Assembly: GCF_900120165.1 (NCBI RefSeq)
Contig: NZ_LT635475.1
Coordinates: forward strand, 496,001-560,000
Origin: Ezakiella massiliensis
Lineage (GTDB): Bacteria; Bacillota; Clostridia; Tissierellales; Peptoniphilaceae
Reading direction: 5' to 3'
DNA: 64,000 bases
In this document: in pieces, positions 36,276-45,397 of the stretch
Position numbering within the stretch: position 1 is the first letter of the stretch
Layout of the letters: each line of letters opens with the position of its first letter
The notes under the pieces: generated by a model
The model's database searches: none
The model's input: the letters and a program-made list of their open reading frames with translations, nothing else
Told to the model about the DNA's origin: nothing
Translations under genes and position numbers: made by a program

Positions 36276-37634
36276 TTATTCAGAAATTATTTGTGCTCTG
36301 TTATAAATTTCTTCGTCTAGAACTCCTTCTGATTTAGCAGCTACAACGCCAGCTACAACTGAGTCGGAAACATTAAGAGCTGTTCTACCCATATCGATGA
36401 GTGGTTCAATAGCGATTAGTAGACCTGCGAGTTCAATTGGCAGACCCATACTTGATAATACAACGATGGCAGCAAATGTTGCACCTCCACCGACGCCAAC
36501 TATACCAAATGATCCTAAAGCTGTAACTATAACAAGTTTTGCTAAGAAACCAATTGACATTGGATCTATACCCACTGTTGGTGCGATCATAACAGCAAGC
36601 ATGGCAGGATAAATTCCGGCGCAACCATTTTGTCCTATACTTGTGCCCAAACTACCAGCCAAGTTTGCAATACCAGATGGCACACCTAAATTTTCTTCCA
36701 TATTTGTAATGGTAATTGGAAGTGTACCTGAGCTTGACCTTGATGTGAAGGCAAACATAAAGTTAGGCATTGATTTTCTAAAGAAGGTAAATGGATTTAG
36801 TCCAAATGCTCCAACAATTAATCCGTGGATAATAAACATAATAATTATTGCCACATAGCTTGCCAAGATAAATGAGAGAAGTCTCAAAACTTCTGAGTAA
36901 TTCGAAGTTGCCATTACATTGGCCATCAGTGCCATAACACCGTATGGAGTCAATCTTAAAACGATCTTAACCATTCTCATAATAACATCTGAGAATGAAT
37001 TTAGTACATCAATAAAGAGGTCTGCACTCTTTACGTTTGCACGTTTTAAATATAAGGCTGCAAGTCCTAGCATTGCTGCAAAAAATACTGTTGCAAGGGT
37101 TGCGTTTGGGCCTTGACCTGTAAGAGCATAGAATGGATTAATTGGAATAATTTCCAAAATTTGTTGTTGAACTGGCTTTGCTTCAAAGTTGTGCATGGTT
37201 TCCAAAAGCTTTTCCCCGCGTTCAACTTCTGCTGTCGAAGATTGGAGTCCTTCTGCTGTTAGATTAAAGACTGATGATGTCAAAGCTCCAACAAGAGCAG
37301 AAATTGCAACAGTTACCATGAGCACAGCCATAATTTTTGCAGCTGACCTACCAACATTCTTTTCTTGATTGGCTATAGCTTTTGTAATTGAGACAAAAAC
37401 TAGTGGGAATACAATCATCCTTAAAAGTCTGACATATCCAGACCCAACCAGGGTAACCCAGCTCATTGCCTTTCCAATTTGATCTTTTGGTGTGGTCAAC
37501 TGGAGGACAACGCCAAAAATAATACCTACAACTAGGGCACTAATAACCCTAACGTTGAAAGAGATGTTTAGTTTTTTCATGTAATTTACGCCAAACATCA
37601 AAAGGGCGAAAATTAAAATAATTAATAAATACAT
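36276..37634 (-). CDS. dicarboxylate/amino acid:cation symporter, TcyP-like (probable L-cystine uptake)
   Basis: DAACS-family secondary transporter of 452 residues with about eight helices and two re-entrant loops. The serine-rich hairpin is SSSGTLPITI, and the C-terminal hairpin region has NGCAGIYPAMLAVMIAPTVG, which matches cystine transporters TcyP/YdjN better than glutamate carriers. Cystine import would feed thiol and Fe-S metabolism, in line with the adjacent HesB-like selenoprotein. Substrate assignment is by family resemblance. Confidence 0.85.
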   Translation of the reverse strand: MYLLIILIFALLMFGVNYMKKLNISFNVRVISALVVGIIFGVVLQLTTPKDQIGKAMSWVTLVGSGYVRLLRMIVFPLVFVSITKAIANQEKNVGRSAAKIMAVLMVTVAISALVGALTSSVFNLTAEGLQSSTAEVERGEKLLETMHNFEAKPVQQQILEIIPINPFYALTGQGPNATLATVFFAAMLGLAALYLKRANVKSADLFIDVLNSFSDVIMRMVKIVLRLTPYGVMALMANVMATSNYSEVLRLLSFILASYVAIIIMFIIHGLIVGAFGLNPFTFFRKSMPNFMFAFTSRSSSGTLPITITNMEENLGVPSGIANLAGSLGTSIGQNGCAGIYPAMLAVMIAPTVGIDPMSIGFLAKLVIVTALGSFGIVGVGGGATFAAIVVLSSMGLPIELAGLLIAIEPLIDMGRTALNVSDSVVAGVVAAKSEGVLDEEIYNRAQIISE

Positions 37635-37643
37635 AGCTACCTC

Positions 37644-38189
37644 CTATTTAAATTCTATATCCTTATAGCCTTTGGCTTTAAGGTACTCAGTTAAAACGGC
37701 CTTTAGCCTATCTGTAAGGACTTCTTTGGCGCCGCTTGATAAAAACTCATCTTCAATTTCTATTTTTTTATCACTAATGGCCCTATTTTGTTCAATAAAA
37801 CCTTCATCTGAAGAAGCTTTAACATTTAACTTGTAATCCATTATTACAGGCTCTGGTAAAATTACTTTTGCCACATGCTTACCATCGTAAATTAATATCA
37901 AAGTCCCTTGAACTTGGTCTGTAGTATCGCCAAGTTTTCCGACAAAAATCTTTCCATTCACATCAAAGAAAAGTTTTATGTCTGTAGGATCTATATTCTC
38001 ATCCGAATATACATAATCATAGACAATGTTATCTGCAATATTTGTAATTGCAGCAGCCATATCTTCATTATATTTCTTTTCTTTTTTCTTAGTAGCAACC
38101 ATAAAGTAAATCACTGAAATAATTAAAAAAACAATGATTGCTATCGAAATATATAAGATTCGCTTTCTCTTTTTATCCTTATTATCCAT
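37644..38189 (-). CDS. membrane-anchored protein of unknown function
   Basis: 181 residues. A short basic N-terminus is followed by one hydrophobic helix (about residues 12-32) and a soluble, probably extracytoplasmic region rich in K, D and I. No family was recognised. It lies 9 bases before the TcyP-like gene on the same strand and is probably first in that operon, so it may be linked to cystine uptake or redox homeostasis; this rests on position only. Confidence 0.7.
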   Translation of the reverse strand: MDNKDKKRKRILYISIAIIVFLIISVIYFMVATKKKEKKYNEDMAAAITNIADNIVYDYVYSDENIDPTDIKLFFDVNGKIFVGKLGDTTDQVQGTLILIYDGKHVAKVILPEPVIMDYKLNVKASSDEGFIEQNRAISDKKIEIEDEFLSSGAKEVLTDRLKAVLTEYLKAKGYKDIEFK

Positions 38190-38289
38190 CTTAGCCTCCT
38201 ATTTATATTCCTACTCTAATTTTACCCTATTAGATCCTTTTTAATCTGCTTGAAGTAATTAGTTGTTATTTTATTTATTGTGTATAAAT

Positions 38290-38313
38290 AAAAAAGGCTG
38301 GTTCAACCAGCCT
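38290..38313 (-). terminator. terminator after ricT
   Basis: The minus strand has AGGCTGG and CCAGCCT around TTGAA, followed by TTTTTTATTT. Confidence 0.9.
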
Positions 38314-38319
38314 CTTAGA

Positions 38320-39174
38320 TTAATTATTATTTTTCTTAGGGCACTTGCACTCTTCGCAGCCCCTTTTGTATTTCTTTTTTAAATCATCCACGCTAAAGAT
38401 ATGATATTCAAAGGAATCATTTTTTTCAATTTGAACCTTTACTTCGTCTTTAATTGCATATCTTTCAACGACTTTCCCCTCTCCTTCAGGTGTGATAACA
38501 ATTTCCTTTAGGTCTGGTAATTCTTTTAGTCTTTCTTCATAAACATCTTGCTCATATCTCAAACAGCACATCAACCTGCCGCACATACCGCTAATCTTGG
38601 ATGGAGTTAGCGATAGGCCCTGGTCTTTTGCCATCCTAATAGTAACATTATCAAAATCTTTTAAGAAACGCGAGCAGCAAAGCTCTTGTCCACATGGACC
38701 CAAGCCTCCCAACATTCTGGCCCCATCTCTTACACCGATTTGCCTAAGTTCTATTCTGGTTTTGTAAATATAAGCAAGCTCTTTTACCAGCTCACGGAAA
38801 TCCACACGTCCGTCAGAAGTGAAATAAAATAATAACTTTTGATTGTCAAATGTATAAGCACAGTCCACGAGCTTCATATCTAGATTATGTTTTGCTACCA
38901 AGTCTTTGAAAACTTCAGAAGCCTCAGAGGCCTTGATAACATTTTCCCTATATCTTTCAAGATCGTATTCTGTTGCAACCCTTATAACGGGCTTTAGTTG
39001 TCTGCCGATTTCCTCTTCATCACGGTCGTAGCTGGCCTCTCTTGCAAAGCCAAGTTCCTTGCCGTGAATGGTTTCAACAACAACGCCATCGCCCACTTTT
39101 ATATCTAAATCAAGACTGTCAAAACTATATATTTTACCGGAGTCGTTGAATTGTACACCTACAACTCTAACCAT
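38320..39174 (-). CDS. ricT: PSP1/RicT family protein (YaaT)
   Basis: 284 residues. In Bacillus, RicT acts with RicA and RicF in an Fe-S-containing complex that promotes RNase Y maturation of mRNAs and phosphorelay. The PSP1 core shows LGGLGPCGQELCCSRFL and SGMCGRLMCCLRYE, with the cysteine clusters intact. The C-terminus adds EECKCPKKNNN. It follows holB and darA, the conserved Firmicutes neighbourhood. Confidence 0.93.
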   Translation of the reverse strand: MVRVVGVQFNDSGKIYSFDSLDLDIKVGDGVVVETIHGKELGFAREASYDRDEEEIGRQLKPVIRVATEYDLERYRENVIKASEASEVFKDLVAKHNLDMKLVDCAYTFDNQKLLFYFTSDGRVDFRELVKELAYIYKTRIELRQIGVRDGARMLGGLGPCGQELCCSRFLKDFDNVTIRMAKDQGLSLTPSKISGMCGRLMCCLRYEQDVYEERLKELPDLKEIVITPEGEGKVVERYAIKDEVKVQIEKNDSFEYHIFSVDDLKKKYKRGCEECKCPKKNNN

Positions 39175-39225
39175 AAATCCCTCCTTACAAGCTTATTTTA
39201 TCATATTTTTTTAATAATAACAAAT

Positions 39226-40080
39226 CTAAAAACTACCCATCATTAAATCTGCAAAAATATTTTTCTTGTTAAAATTTCCCATATATAAACTCATGGCCTG
39301 GTCCAATTTAATAAGCAGCCTATCTATAATCTCTGGCCTAATCTGTAATTTGTTTTGAAAAATATTTGCATCATGTAAATCCGACTTGCCGCCAGAGGAA
39401 ATTTTTCTCATTTCCTTTAAAACACAGGTCGCATAGGTCGCCATAACTTTAAAATCTTCAGCCTCAGGCTCTTTGCTTGTATAGTTTCCATCCCTATACA
39501 AAAAAGCCCTTACAAAATCAGTGAGGCCACTCATATCATAATCCATATAATATTTTGCCTTGGCCACGCTACCGTCTGCAAGGGTCAAAACTTCTGTAGA
39601 AAGGTCTCTCCCCACAGCGGTTTTTATTTCATCGTCCGTCAGTTTTTTGTATGAAACTTTAATTAGCCTACTTCTAATTGTCGACAAAAGTTCGTCGTAT
39701 TTATCAGTAATTAAAATAATTGTCTGACCCTCAGGTGGGTCTTCCAAAATTTTTAATAAGGCATTTTGGCTCTCCGTATTCATGAGATGAGCGTCATTTA
39801 TCAAAGCAAACTTTCTCCCACCCGAATAGGATTTTAAAAGCGAAAATTCAATTAGCTCGCGAATTTTTTCAAGTTTAATAAGAGAATTAGTCGGTTCTAC
39901 AAAAAAGAGGTCGGCATGAACTGCCGCCTCATCTGTATTTACCTTTAAAATTTGTCCAATAAGCTCTAGGGCCTTAGATTTTTTCCCCAGACCTTCTGGA
40001 CCACTTAGACATATAGAAAGTGTGTCTCTTTTTAAAAGCTCTTCTAATATTTTATTTGCCTTTTCATTACCTAGAATCAT
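39226..40080 (-). CDS. holB: DNA polymerase III delta' subunit
   Basis: Clamp-loader subunit of 284 residues. The AAA+ P-loop region is GPEGLGKKSKALE, and NALLKILEDPPEGQTIILIT is the typical sensor-1 region. The zinc-binding cysteine quartet of many DnaX/HolB proteins is not apparent, which is common in small delta' homologues. It shares its first base with the darA stop, and ricT follows. Confidence 0.9.
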   Translation of the reverse strand: MILGNEKANKILEELLKRDTLSICLSGPEGLGKKSKALELIGQILKVNTDEAAVHADLFFVEPTNSLIKLEKIRELIEFSLLKSYSGGRKFALINDAHLMNTESQNALLKILEDPPEGQTIILITDKYDELLSTIRSRLIKVSYKKLTDDEIKTAVGRDLSTEVLTLADGSVAKAKYYMDYDMSGLTDFVRAFLYRDGNYTSKEPEAEDFKVMATYATCVLKEMRKISSGGKSDLHDANIFQNKLQIRPEIIDRLLIKLDQAMSLYMGNFNKKNIFADLMMGSF

Positions 40081-40406
40081 TATATTCTAACGAATTGATC
40101 TACATCCAGCACAAATACTGTTGCGCCCCCAACCTTTACTTCCAAAGGATATGGGATAAAGGCATCTCCAGGCATAGTAACTGTGAGAAGTGATGTTGTA
40201 ATTTCTCTTTGCTTGCAATTGTGTTCGATAATTCCAAGTGCATCGTCTAGCATATTATCTTCAACACCGATTAAAAGAGTTGTGTTGCCTGATTTTAAAA
40301 ATCCACCAGTACTTGAAAGTCTAGTGAGTCTGTATTTCTTTTCAGTAAGTTCTTCTACAAGAGCATTTACGTCTGCGTCTTGAACAATAGCTACCAATAA
40401 TTTCAT
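40080..40406 (-). CDS. darA: cyclic-di-AMP receptor DarA/PstA family protein
   Basis: PII-like trimeric protein (formerly YaaQ/DUF970), 108 residues. MKLLVAIVQDADVNALVEEL opens the fold, and STGGFLKSGNTTLLIGVED contains the conserved TGGFL loop that contacts c-di-AMP in characterised members. The frame extends five codons upstream, but the ATG at 40404-40406 has GGGAGGT at good spacing. It heads darA-holB-ricT behind its own promoter. Confidence 0.93.
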   Translation of the reverse strand: MKLLVAIVQDADVNALVEELTEKKYRLTRLSSTGGFLKSGNTTLLIGVEDNMLDDALGIIEHNCKQREITTSLLTVTMPGDAFIPYPLEVKVGGATVFVLDVDQFVRI

Positions 40407-40457
40407 ATCTCTACCTCCCATTGTTGTTTTTGAAAAATACGAATTATTTCTTACTTT

Positions 40458-40486
40458 ATTATAACATAGTTATTTGATTTTGACAA
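40458..40486 (-). promoter_or_regulatory. promoter of the darA-holB-ricT operon
   Basis: TTGTCA (40481-40486) and TATAAT (40458-40463) on the minus strand, 17-bp spacing, with a TGT extension. It lies between the tmk stop and darA. Confidence 0.88.
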
Positions 40487-40488
40487 GA

Positions 40489-41091
40489 TTACCAGCCCAT
40501 TTCACCGTTGATAATTTCTACGACATCCGAAAGAACTTCTGCCTTGCTTCTGGATGCGTCGACCACCTTAACCCCTTGGCTATTAGTAAACTTTTGGTAT
40601 TCGCTTACAACCCTCTTGTGAAAGTCAAGACCTCTTAGCTCAAGCCTATCCAGCTCTCGCTCCTGAATCTTGCGGTCGATACCCTGGTCTGCATTTAACA
40701 TGAGCAAAATATTTAAATCTGGCCTAAAACCCTTGAGGGCAAAATCATTTACCATCTCAACATCTTTAACGCCGAGTTCAAGGCCTGCTCCCTGATAGCA
40801 GATACTGGACATCAAAAACCTATCTGCAATTATCAGATCATAATTTTCTAGATCTTTTTTTAGCATCTCGTAGTTTTCGCTCCGCATAGCTGCAAAGAGC
40901 AAGGCTTCAGTAGCCGATGAAATTTGAGTGTCCTTTTTCAAGAGTATGGTTCTAATTTTTTCACCAACTTCAGACCCGCCTGGCTCTCTAAAATATTTTA
41001 TATTTTTATCTTTGTAAACTCTCTTTAAGCCCTCTATAACTGTACTCTTGCCAGTTCCATCAGGGCCTTCTATAACAATAAACTTGCCCAT
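40489..41091 (-). CDS. tmk: thymidylate kinase
   Basis: Phosphorylates dTMP to dTDP; 200 residues. The P-loop GPDGTGKST lies near residues 8-16, followed by the DR[YF]-type motif ADRFLMSSICYQGAG and the LID region. The start codon overlaps the stop of the SLH protein gene by one base, so a housekeeping kinase is translationally coupled to a surface protein. Confidence 0.96.
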   Translation of the reverse strand: MGKFIVIEGPDGTGKSTVIEGLKRVYKDKNIKYFREPGGSEVGEKIRTILLKKDTQISSATEALLFAAMRSENYEMLKKDLENYDLIIADRFLMSSICYQGAGLELGVKDVEMVNDFALKGFRPDLNILLMLNADQGIDRKIQERELDRLELRGLDFHKRVVSEYQKFTNSQGVKVVDASRSKAEVLSDVVEIINGEMGW

Positions 41092-42005
41092 TACTTCGTA
41101 TTAACTAAAATATCGTAATAATATCTGTTGCCCTTGTTTACATCAAAAAATCTCTTGTAAAGACCGATTTGTTCATCCATCTTTTGCTTGTCGATTTTAA
41201 TTTGTCTTACCTTGGTTAAGATTGAAGCTAGTTCACCTCTTGTAATAGGACGGTCACAATCGCTGATGTTTTCAATTCCACTAATCCAGCCATCCATATA
41301 AGCCCTTTGCATTTCGCCTTTTGCCCAGTGATTTTCTGGAACATTTGACATATTTCCTTCCATCTTTGTAAAGCCCTTGTATCTAACAAAAACAGTTACA
41401 ACTTCAGCCAGAGAAATATTTTTCATAGGCATCATATCACCACTATCATCGCCTTTTAAGTAGCCTCTTGTCTTAGCGTGATTCATGGCTTCTTGGTACC
41501 AGTTTTCGCCTGTGCCCAAAAAGATTTGATTGTCCATCCTTGCAAGGACCATGGCGAATTCAGCCCTTGTTAAGTTATTGTCCGGGTTAAAATTATTTTT
41601 TTCATCGCCCTTTAATAATGGTTTAGATTGGAGTTCAGAGTCATCTTTTTTAAAGGCAGCAATCGCAGCTTCATAATCTCTTGGGTCTAAAATATCGCGT
41701 GGGTTTACAGAGTCCAAGAATTTTTCCAACTTTTGAACAGCCCCATAATATCCTGGCTTACCCTTAAATTGATCAATCATATTTAAAATTTGATTTTGCA
41801 ATTGCTCAACCCTATATTGTCTGTCGGCTTCAACAGCCCTCCAATAATCTTCCTCTTCTCTTTTTTTCTTTTCTTCTTCGGTCAGTTCGGTCTTTCCACC
41901 ATCTTCTGCAAAAACATTTGGCATAGCAAATATGATTACTCCTATTATCATCATAGCTGCAAGCAAAATTGCCAAAACCTGTGCCATCTTTCTTGTATTT
42001 TTCAT
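41091..42005 (-). CDS. secreted SLH-domain protein
   Basis: 304 residues. A signal peptide ends at NVFAED (about residue 35). A charged coiled-coil-like stretch follows (about 38-100), then SLH motifs across about residues 125-265 with NLTRAEFAMVLARM, GDDSGDMMPMKNISLAEVVTVFVRY and RPITRGELASILTKV. It would be held on the wall by secondary polymer like the 2183-residue protein. Specific function unknown. It sits between a flavin-binding protein gene and tmk. Confidence 0.88.
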   Translation of the reverse strand: MKNTRKMAQVLAILLAAMMIIGVIIFAMPNVFAEDGGKTELTEEEKKKREEEDYWRAVEADRQYRVEQLQNQILNMIDQFKGKPGYYGAVQKLEKFLDSVNPRDILDPRDYEAAIAAFKKDDSELQSKPLLKGDEKNNFNPDNNLTRAEFAMVLARMDNQIFLGTGENWYQEAMNHAKTRGYLKGDDSGDMMPMKNISLAEVVTVFVRYKGFTKMEGNMSNVPENHWAKGEMQRAYMDGWISGIENISDCDRPITRGELASILTKVRQIKIDKQKMDEQIGLYKRFFDVNKGNRYYYDILVNTK

Positions 42006-42458
42006 TTAGTCCTCCACTTCACCTACAAAGGCCACATGGCCCCTGCTGTCTTCTTGATATTTTTTGTTTATTTCATCATCAATCATAATATAGTCTTTAA
42101 AATCAACAGCCATTATCTTTTTTAAGCGTTTGAGATTTGAAACTCCTTCAACTTGAAGGATGCCGTCTTTAATTTCAGTTTTAAATCCAGCCTTTGCAAT
42201 TTTGTCCTCGTCTCTACCAGAAACGCTGCCAAAATAATCTATCATCTCAGCGCTTGTTGTTCCAATGTAAAAATCGTCAGCCTCTTCCAAAAATTCAAAA
42301 GTGTACCTCGACCTTCTGACATAAACAGTAAATACGTGCTTGTTAAAAAGAATTCCTTCGGTCGCCCATCCGCAAGACATTGCATTTATGCTTCCGTCTT
42401 TTTTTACTGCAAAAAGTAAAAAATCTTTTTCCAAATACTTGTCTATTATGTGATTCAT
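42006..42458 (-). CDS. flavin reductase-like FMN-binding split-barrel protein
   Basis: 150 residues. The segment NAMSCGWATEGILFNKHVF followed by VYVRRSRYTFEFL resembles flavin reductase-like/flavoredoxin domains, which bind FMN and pass electrons to or from NAD(P)H or iron. The Cys in MSCGW is at the position seen in several anaerobic homologues. Substrate unknown. It is one base upstream of the SLH gene, suggesting one operon. Confidence 0.8.
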   Translation of the reverse strand: MNHIIDKYLEKDFLLFAVKKDGSINAMSCGWATEGILFNKHVFTVYVRRSRYTFEFLEEADDFYIGTTSAEMIDYFGSVSGRDEDKIAKAGFKTEIKDGILQVEGVSNLKRLKKIMAVDFKDYIMIDDEINKKYQEDSRGHVAFVGEVED

Positions 42459-42563
42459 AAAACACCTCTTCGAAAATAAATTATATCATCTTTTATATAA
42501 GTCTTCAAGTAAAGAGCCCCACTAATGATTATACAATTAATAAATTTATTTATTGAAATATGT

Positions 42564-42590
42564 AAAAAGACTCGTAAAAATACGAGTCTT
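42564..42590 (-). terminator. terminator after the ABC importer operon
   Basis: The minus strand has AAGACTCGTA and TACGAGTCTT as a perfect 10-bp stem with a TTT loop, then TTTTACAT. Confidence 0.92.
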
Positions 42591-42595
42591 AAGTG

Positions 42596-43648
42596 TTATT
42601 TTGCATGAATTGTTTTTGCAAGTCTTTCAAGAGCATCAACAGTCCTTACACCAGGTGTAATTTCTGATAGCTTAACTCTTATGAAATTATTGTTCTTAAC
42701 AGCAGTGATATCTTTTGTTACAGGATTGTCTTTCATTTTTTGAACCTTTTGATCAAAGTCATCTGTGTTTCTAATGCTTACGCCATAGTCAACAACAATA
42801 ATATATTCTGGATCTTCTTTTACAATTTCTTCCCAGCTTGCCTTATCCCAAGTTTTATCAATGCCCTTGTCAGCAAGAATGTTTTTTGCACCAATAAGTT
42901 TTAGAACATTTGTGGTGTATCCTTCATAAACTGTAAATGGGTCTCCGTCTTCTGAGTCATAAATGAAAACTCTTTTTTCTGGTAAGTCCTTTAAACCTTC
43001 TTGAACTTTTGTAAGTTTTTCTCTTTGTGCATCAACAAAAGCTTTTGCTTCTTTGTTGTGGTTAAAGATTTTACCATACATCAATAGGTCTTCAAAGTTT
43101 GTTTCAAGATTTGCATCTGTTCTCTTCATTGATTCAGGAATGAAAATATTTACATTCTTTTCAATCAAGTTTTTAGCTTCTATCGCTCTCTTGGTAAATG
43201 GTACTGGCCAACCTGATGTAAAATCAGGATTTTCAGCCATAAATACTTCTAATGATGGCCACTTTTCGCTTAAAACTTTTACCTTTTCATAATCATCTTT
43301 TAAGCTTTCATAAATTTCTTCTTCCAAGAATGCAGTTCCAACCATTTGATCTTTTAGACCAACTGCAAGCATCATTTCTGTTGTTGCTTGTGACATAGAA
43401 ATCGCCCTTTCAGGAGCATGGTCAATTTTAAATTCAACTTCTGAACCATCAAAATTTTCCTTCCACGAAAGTGGATAAGTGGTTTCATCTTCATCTTGTT
43501 TTTCTTCTTGTTTTTCTTCTTGCTTTTCTTCAGCTTTTTGAGTTTCTTCAGCAACTTTTGGTTCTTCAGTTTTTGCTGGCTCAGCTGGCTTTGTACATCC
43601 AACAGCTAAAAAGAAAACTGCAAGTAATAAAGCTAATAATCTTTTCAT
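42596..43648 (-). CDS. ABC transporter substrate-binding lipoprotein (iron-siderophore/cobalamin class)
   Basis: 350 residues. The lipoprotein signal ends in FFLAVGC (Cys near residue 18), followed by a low-complexity acidic spacer with three EEKQ repeats. The class III binding-protein body has ERAISMSQATTEMMLAVGL and the SBP motif EEIVKEDPEYIIVVDYG. Ligand is not certain: Fe-siderophore, heme or cobalamin are all possible. It is the last gene of a run with its ATPase and FecCD permease. Confidence 0.9.
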   Translation of the reverse strand: MKRLLALLLAVFFLAVGCTKPAEPAKTEEPKVAEETQKAEEKQEEKQEEKQDEDETTYPLSWKENFDGSEVEFKIDHAPERAISMSQATTEMMLAVGLKDQMVGTAFLEEEIYESLKDDYEKVKVLSEKWPSLEVFMAENPDFTSGWPVPFTKRAIEAKNLIEKNVNIFIPESMKRTDANLETNFEDLLMYGKIFNHNKEAKAFVDAQREKLTKVQEGLKDLPEKRVFIYDSEDGDPFTVYEGYTTNVLKLIGAKNILADKGIDKTWDKASWEEIVKEDPEYIIVVDYGVSIRNTDDFDQKVQKMKDNPVTKDITAVKNNNFIRVKLSEITPGVRTVDALERLAKTIHAK

Positions 43649-43656
43649 AATTCCTC

Positions 43657-44406
43657 CTAAAAATAGATTATAAACTCCGGTTCATACAAAATTTTAAAGT
43701 CTATATCATAAACTTCTTTTAATAAATCTTTTGTAAGAACATTCCTTGGCTCGCCCTTGGCCAAAATTTCTCCGTGATTTAAAACAATAAGCTCATCACA
43801 AAACTTTGCAGCAAGAGAAATATCGTGAATGGATACAATGACCAATTTTTTTAACGATTTTAAAATTTTCATCAATTCGACTTGATATCTAACATCAATA
43901 TGATTGGTTGGTTCATCGAGCATAATGATATCCGTGTCTTGTGCAAGAGTTTTTGCAAGTATTGCCCTTTGCCTTTCACCGCCAGACAAATTTTTTATAG
44001 GCCTGCAAGCAAGGTCTATTATACCAATTAATTGTAAAATTTTCAAAACAATTTCTTCATCTTGACTATTATATGATTCAAATCTTTTTTTATAAGGATA
44101 TCTTCCCATTATCACAAGTTCTTTAACACTCAAATCATTTTCGATACTATCATTTATTTGATTCATAAAGGCTATATGCCTTGCCATTTCAATATTTGTA
44201 AACATTTTTGCCAAGCTTCCATTAATCGTGACCATATCCCGACTTTTAAAACTATTATAAATCGCCTTTAATAAAGTCGATTTGCCACTACCATTTGGAC
44301 CAATGATTCCATAAATTTTTTGCCCTTCCAGGTCTAAGTTTATGTTTTTTAATATTTTTATTCCATCAATATCAAAATTTAAATTTTTTATCTGTAAACT
44401 AGGCAT
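43657..44406 (-). CDS. ABC transporter ATP-binding protein (FecE/BtuD type)
   Basis: 249 residues. Walker A GPNGSGKST (about residues 36-44), signature LSGGERQRAILAKTLAQ, Walker B IIMLDEPTNHID and the H-loop SIHD are intact. It energises uptake with the upstream permease, overlapping its stop by eight bases. Confidence 0.95.
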   Translation of the reverse strand: MPSLQIKNLNFDIDGIKILKNINLDLEGQKIYGIIGPNGSGKSTLLKAIYNSFKSRDMVTINGSLAKMFTNIEMARHIAFMNQINDSIENDLSVKELVIMGRYPYKKRFESYNSQDEEIVLKILQLIGIIDLACRPIKNLSGGERQRAILAKTLAQDTDIIMLDEPTNHIDVRYQVELMKILKSLKKLVIVSIHDISLAAKFCDELIVLNHGEILAKGEPRNVLTKDLLKEVYDIDFKILYEPEFIIYF

Positions 44407-45397
44407 CCTTGTACCCCTTCTTGATCATATAAATAAAAATTGGCGCTCCAACAAAACCAGTGACGACACCTATAGGCAATTCTCGCGGCGCGTATAGGGT
44501 CCTTGCAAATATGTCGCATATGACAACAAAAGCCGCACCTGATAAGATCGAATCGATAAACAGTCTCCTATGATTAAAGAAACTAATCTTTTTAATGATA
44601 TGAGGGACAATCAAGCCAACAAAACCAATAACCCCTACCTCAGATACCAACACTGCAATTGCCATTGAGCTTACTATAACGACCTTTAGTTGAAAGGGCC
44701 TTATTTCCAATCCGCTATTTTGTGCCCCATCAAGACCAACAAACAAAAGATCAAGTTCCTTGTGATAAATAAAAACAAAGACAAGCAAGATAATTAAAGC
44801 AGCAAAAATATAAATTAAACTTTTGTAATTTGCACCTGTAAGTGATCCCATCATCCAATATGTTGCAGATCTTACTTGGGCTTCATTTTTTGAATTGAAA
44901 ATAAAAATGGCTGTCATAGCACTAAAAAAACCACTTATACCCATTCCCATAAGAACAAGTCTTATTTGATTTCGATTCCGCCCTTGCAAAAACACAAGCA
45001 AAATTGTTGACAAAATAGCTCCCACAAAGGCGCCAATATAAACATTAAATCTTCCCAGCGTACTAAAGAGCCCATATACAATAGTAGAAACAGCTCCGGC
45101 ACTTGCGCCCGAAGAGATGCCAAGCACATATGAATCAGCAAGTGAATTAGATGTTATAGTTTGCATCAAAAGACCCACACCTGCAAGAATCGCCCCAGTA
45201 AGTGCGGCCAATAAAACTCTGGGAATTCTAATTTGTTTTATTATTATACTTGTTTTATCAATATAATCATCGGAGAAAATATTTTTAATATTTTCAATTA
45301 TATCATTAAAGTCAACTTTAACAGAACCGAAAAATACAGCAATAAAAATCGCCACCATTAATATAAATAAAAAAAATAAACTCGAATATTTTTTCAT
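44399..45397 (-). CDS. FecCD-family ABC permease
   Basis: 332 residues with about ten helices, as expected for BtuC/FecCD. Hallmarks: RIPRVLLAALTGAILAGVGLLMQ, SLADSYVLGISSGAS, and the C-terminal VGFVGLIVPHI with LPIGVVTGFVGAPIFIYMI. Only one permease gene is present, so the transporter would be a homodimer. Its start overlaps the ptsI stop by four bases, so transport and PTS genes are on one transcript. Confidence 0.94.
   Translation of the reverse strand: MKKYSSLFFLFILMVAIFIAVFFGSVKVDFNDIIENIKNIFSDDYIDKTSIIIKQIRIPRVLLAALTGAILAGVGLLMQTITSNSLADSYVLGISSGASAGAVSTIVYGLFSTLGRFNVYIGAFVGAILSTILLVFLQGRNRNQIRLVLMGMGISGFFSAMTAIFIFNSKNEAQVRSATYWMMGSLTGANYKSLIYIFAALIILLVFVFIYHKELDLLFVGLDGAQNSGLEIRPFQLKVVIVSSMAIAVLVSEVGVIGFVGLIVPHIIKKISFFNHRRLFIDSILSGAAFVVICDIFARTLYAPRELPIGVVTGFVGAPIFIYMIKKGYKDA

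Noticed and set aside
43496..43545. Tandem TCTTCTTGTTTT repeat as a regulatory repeat
   Set aside because: It encodes the EEKQ spacer repeats of the binding lipoprotein and is explained by coding.
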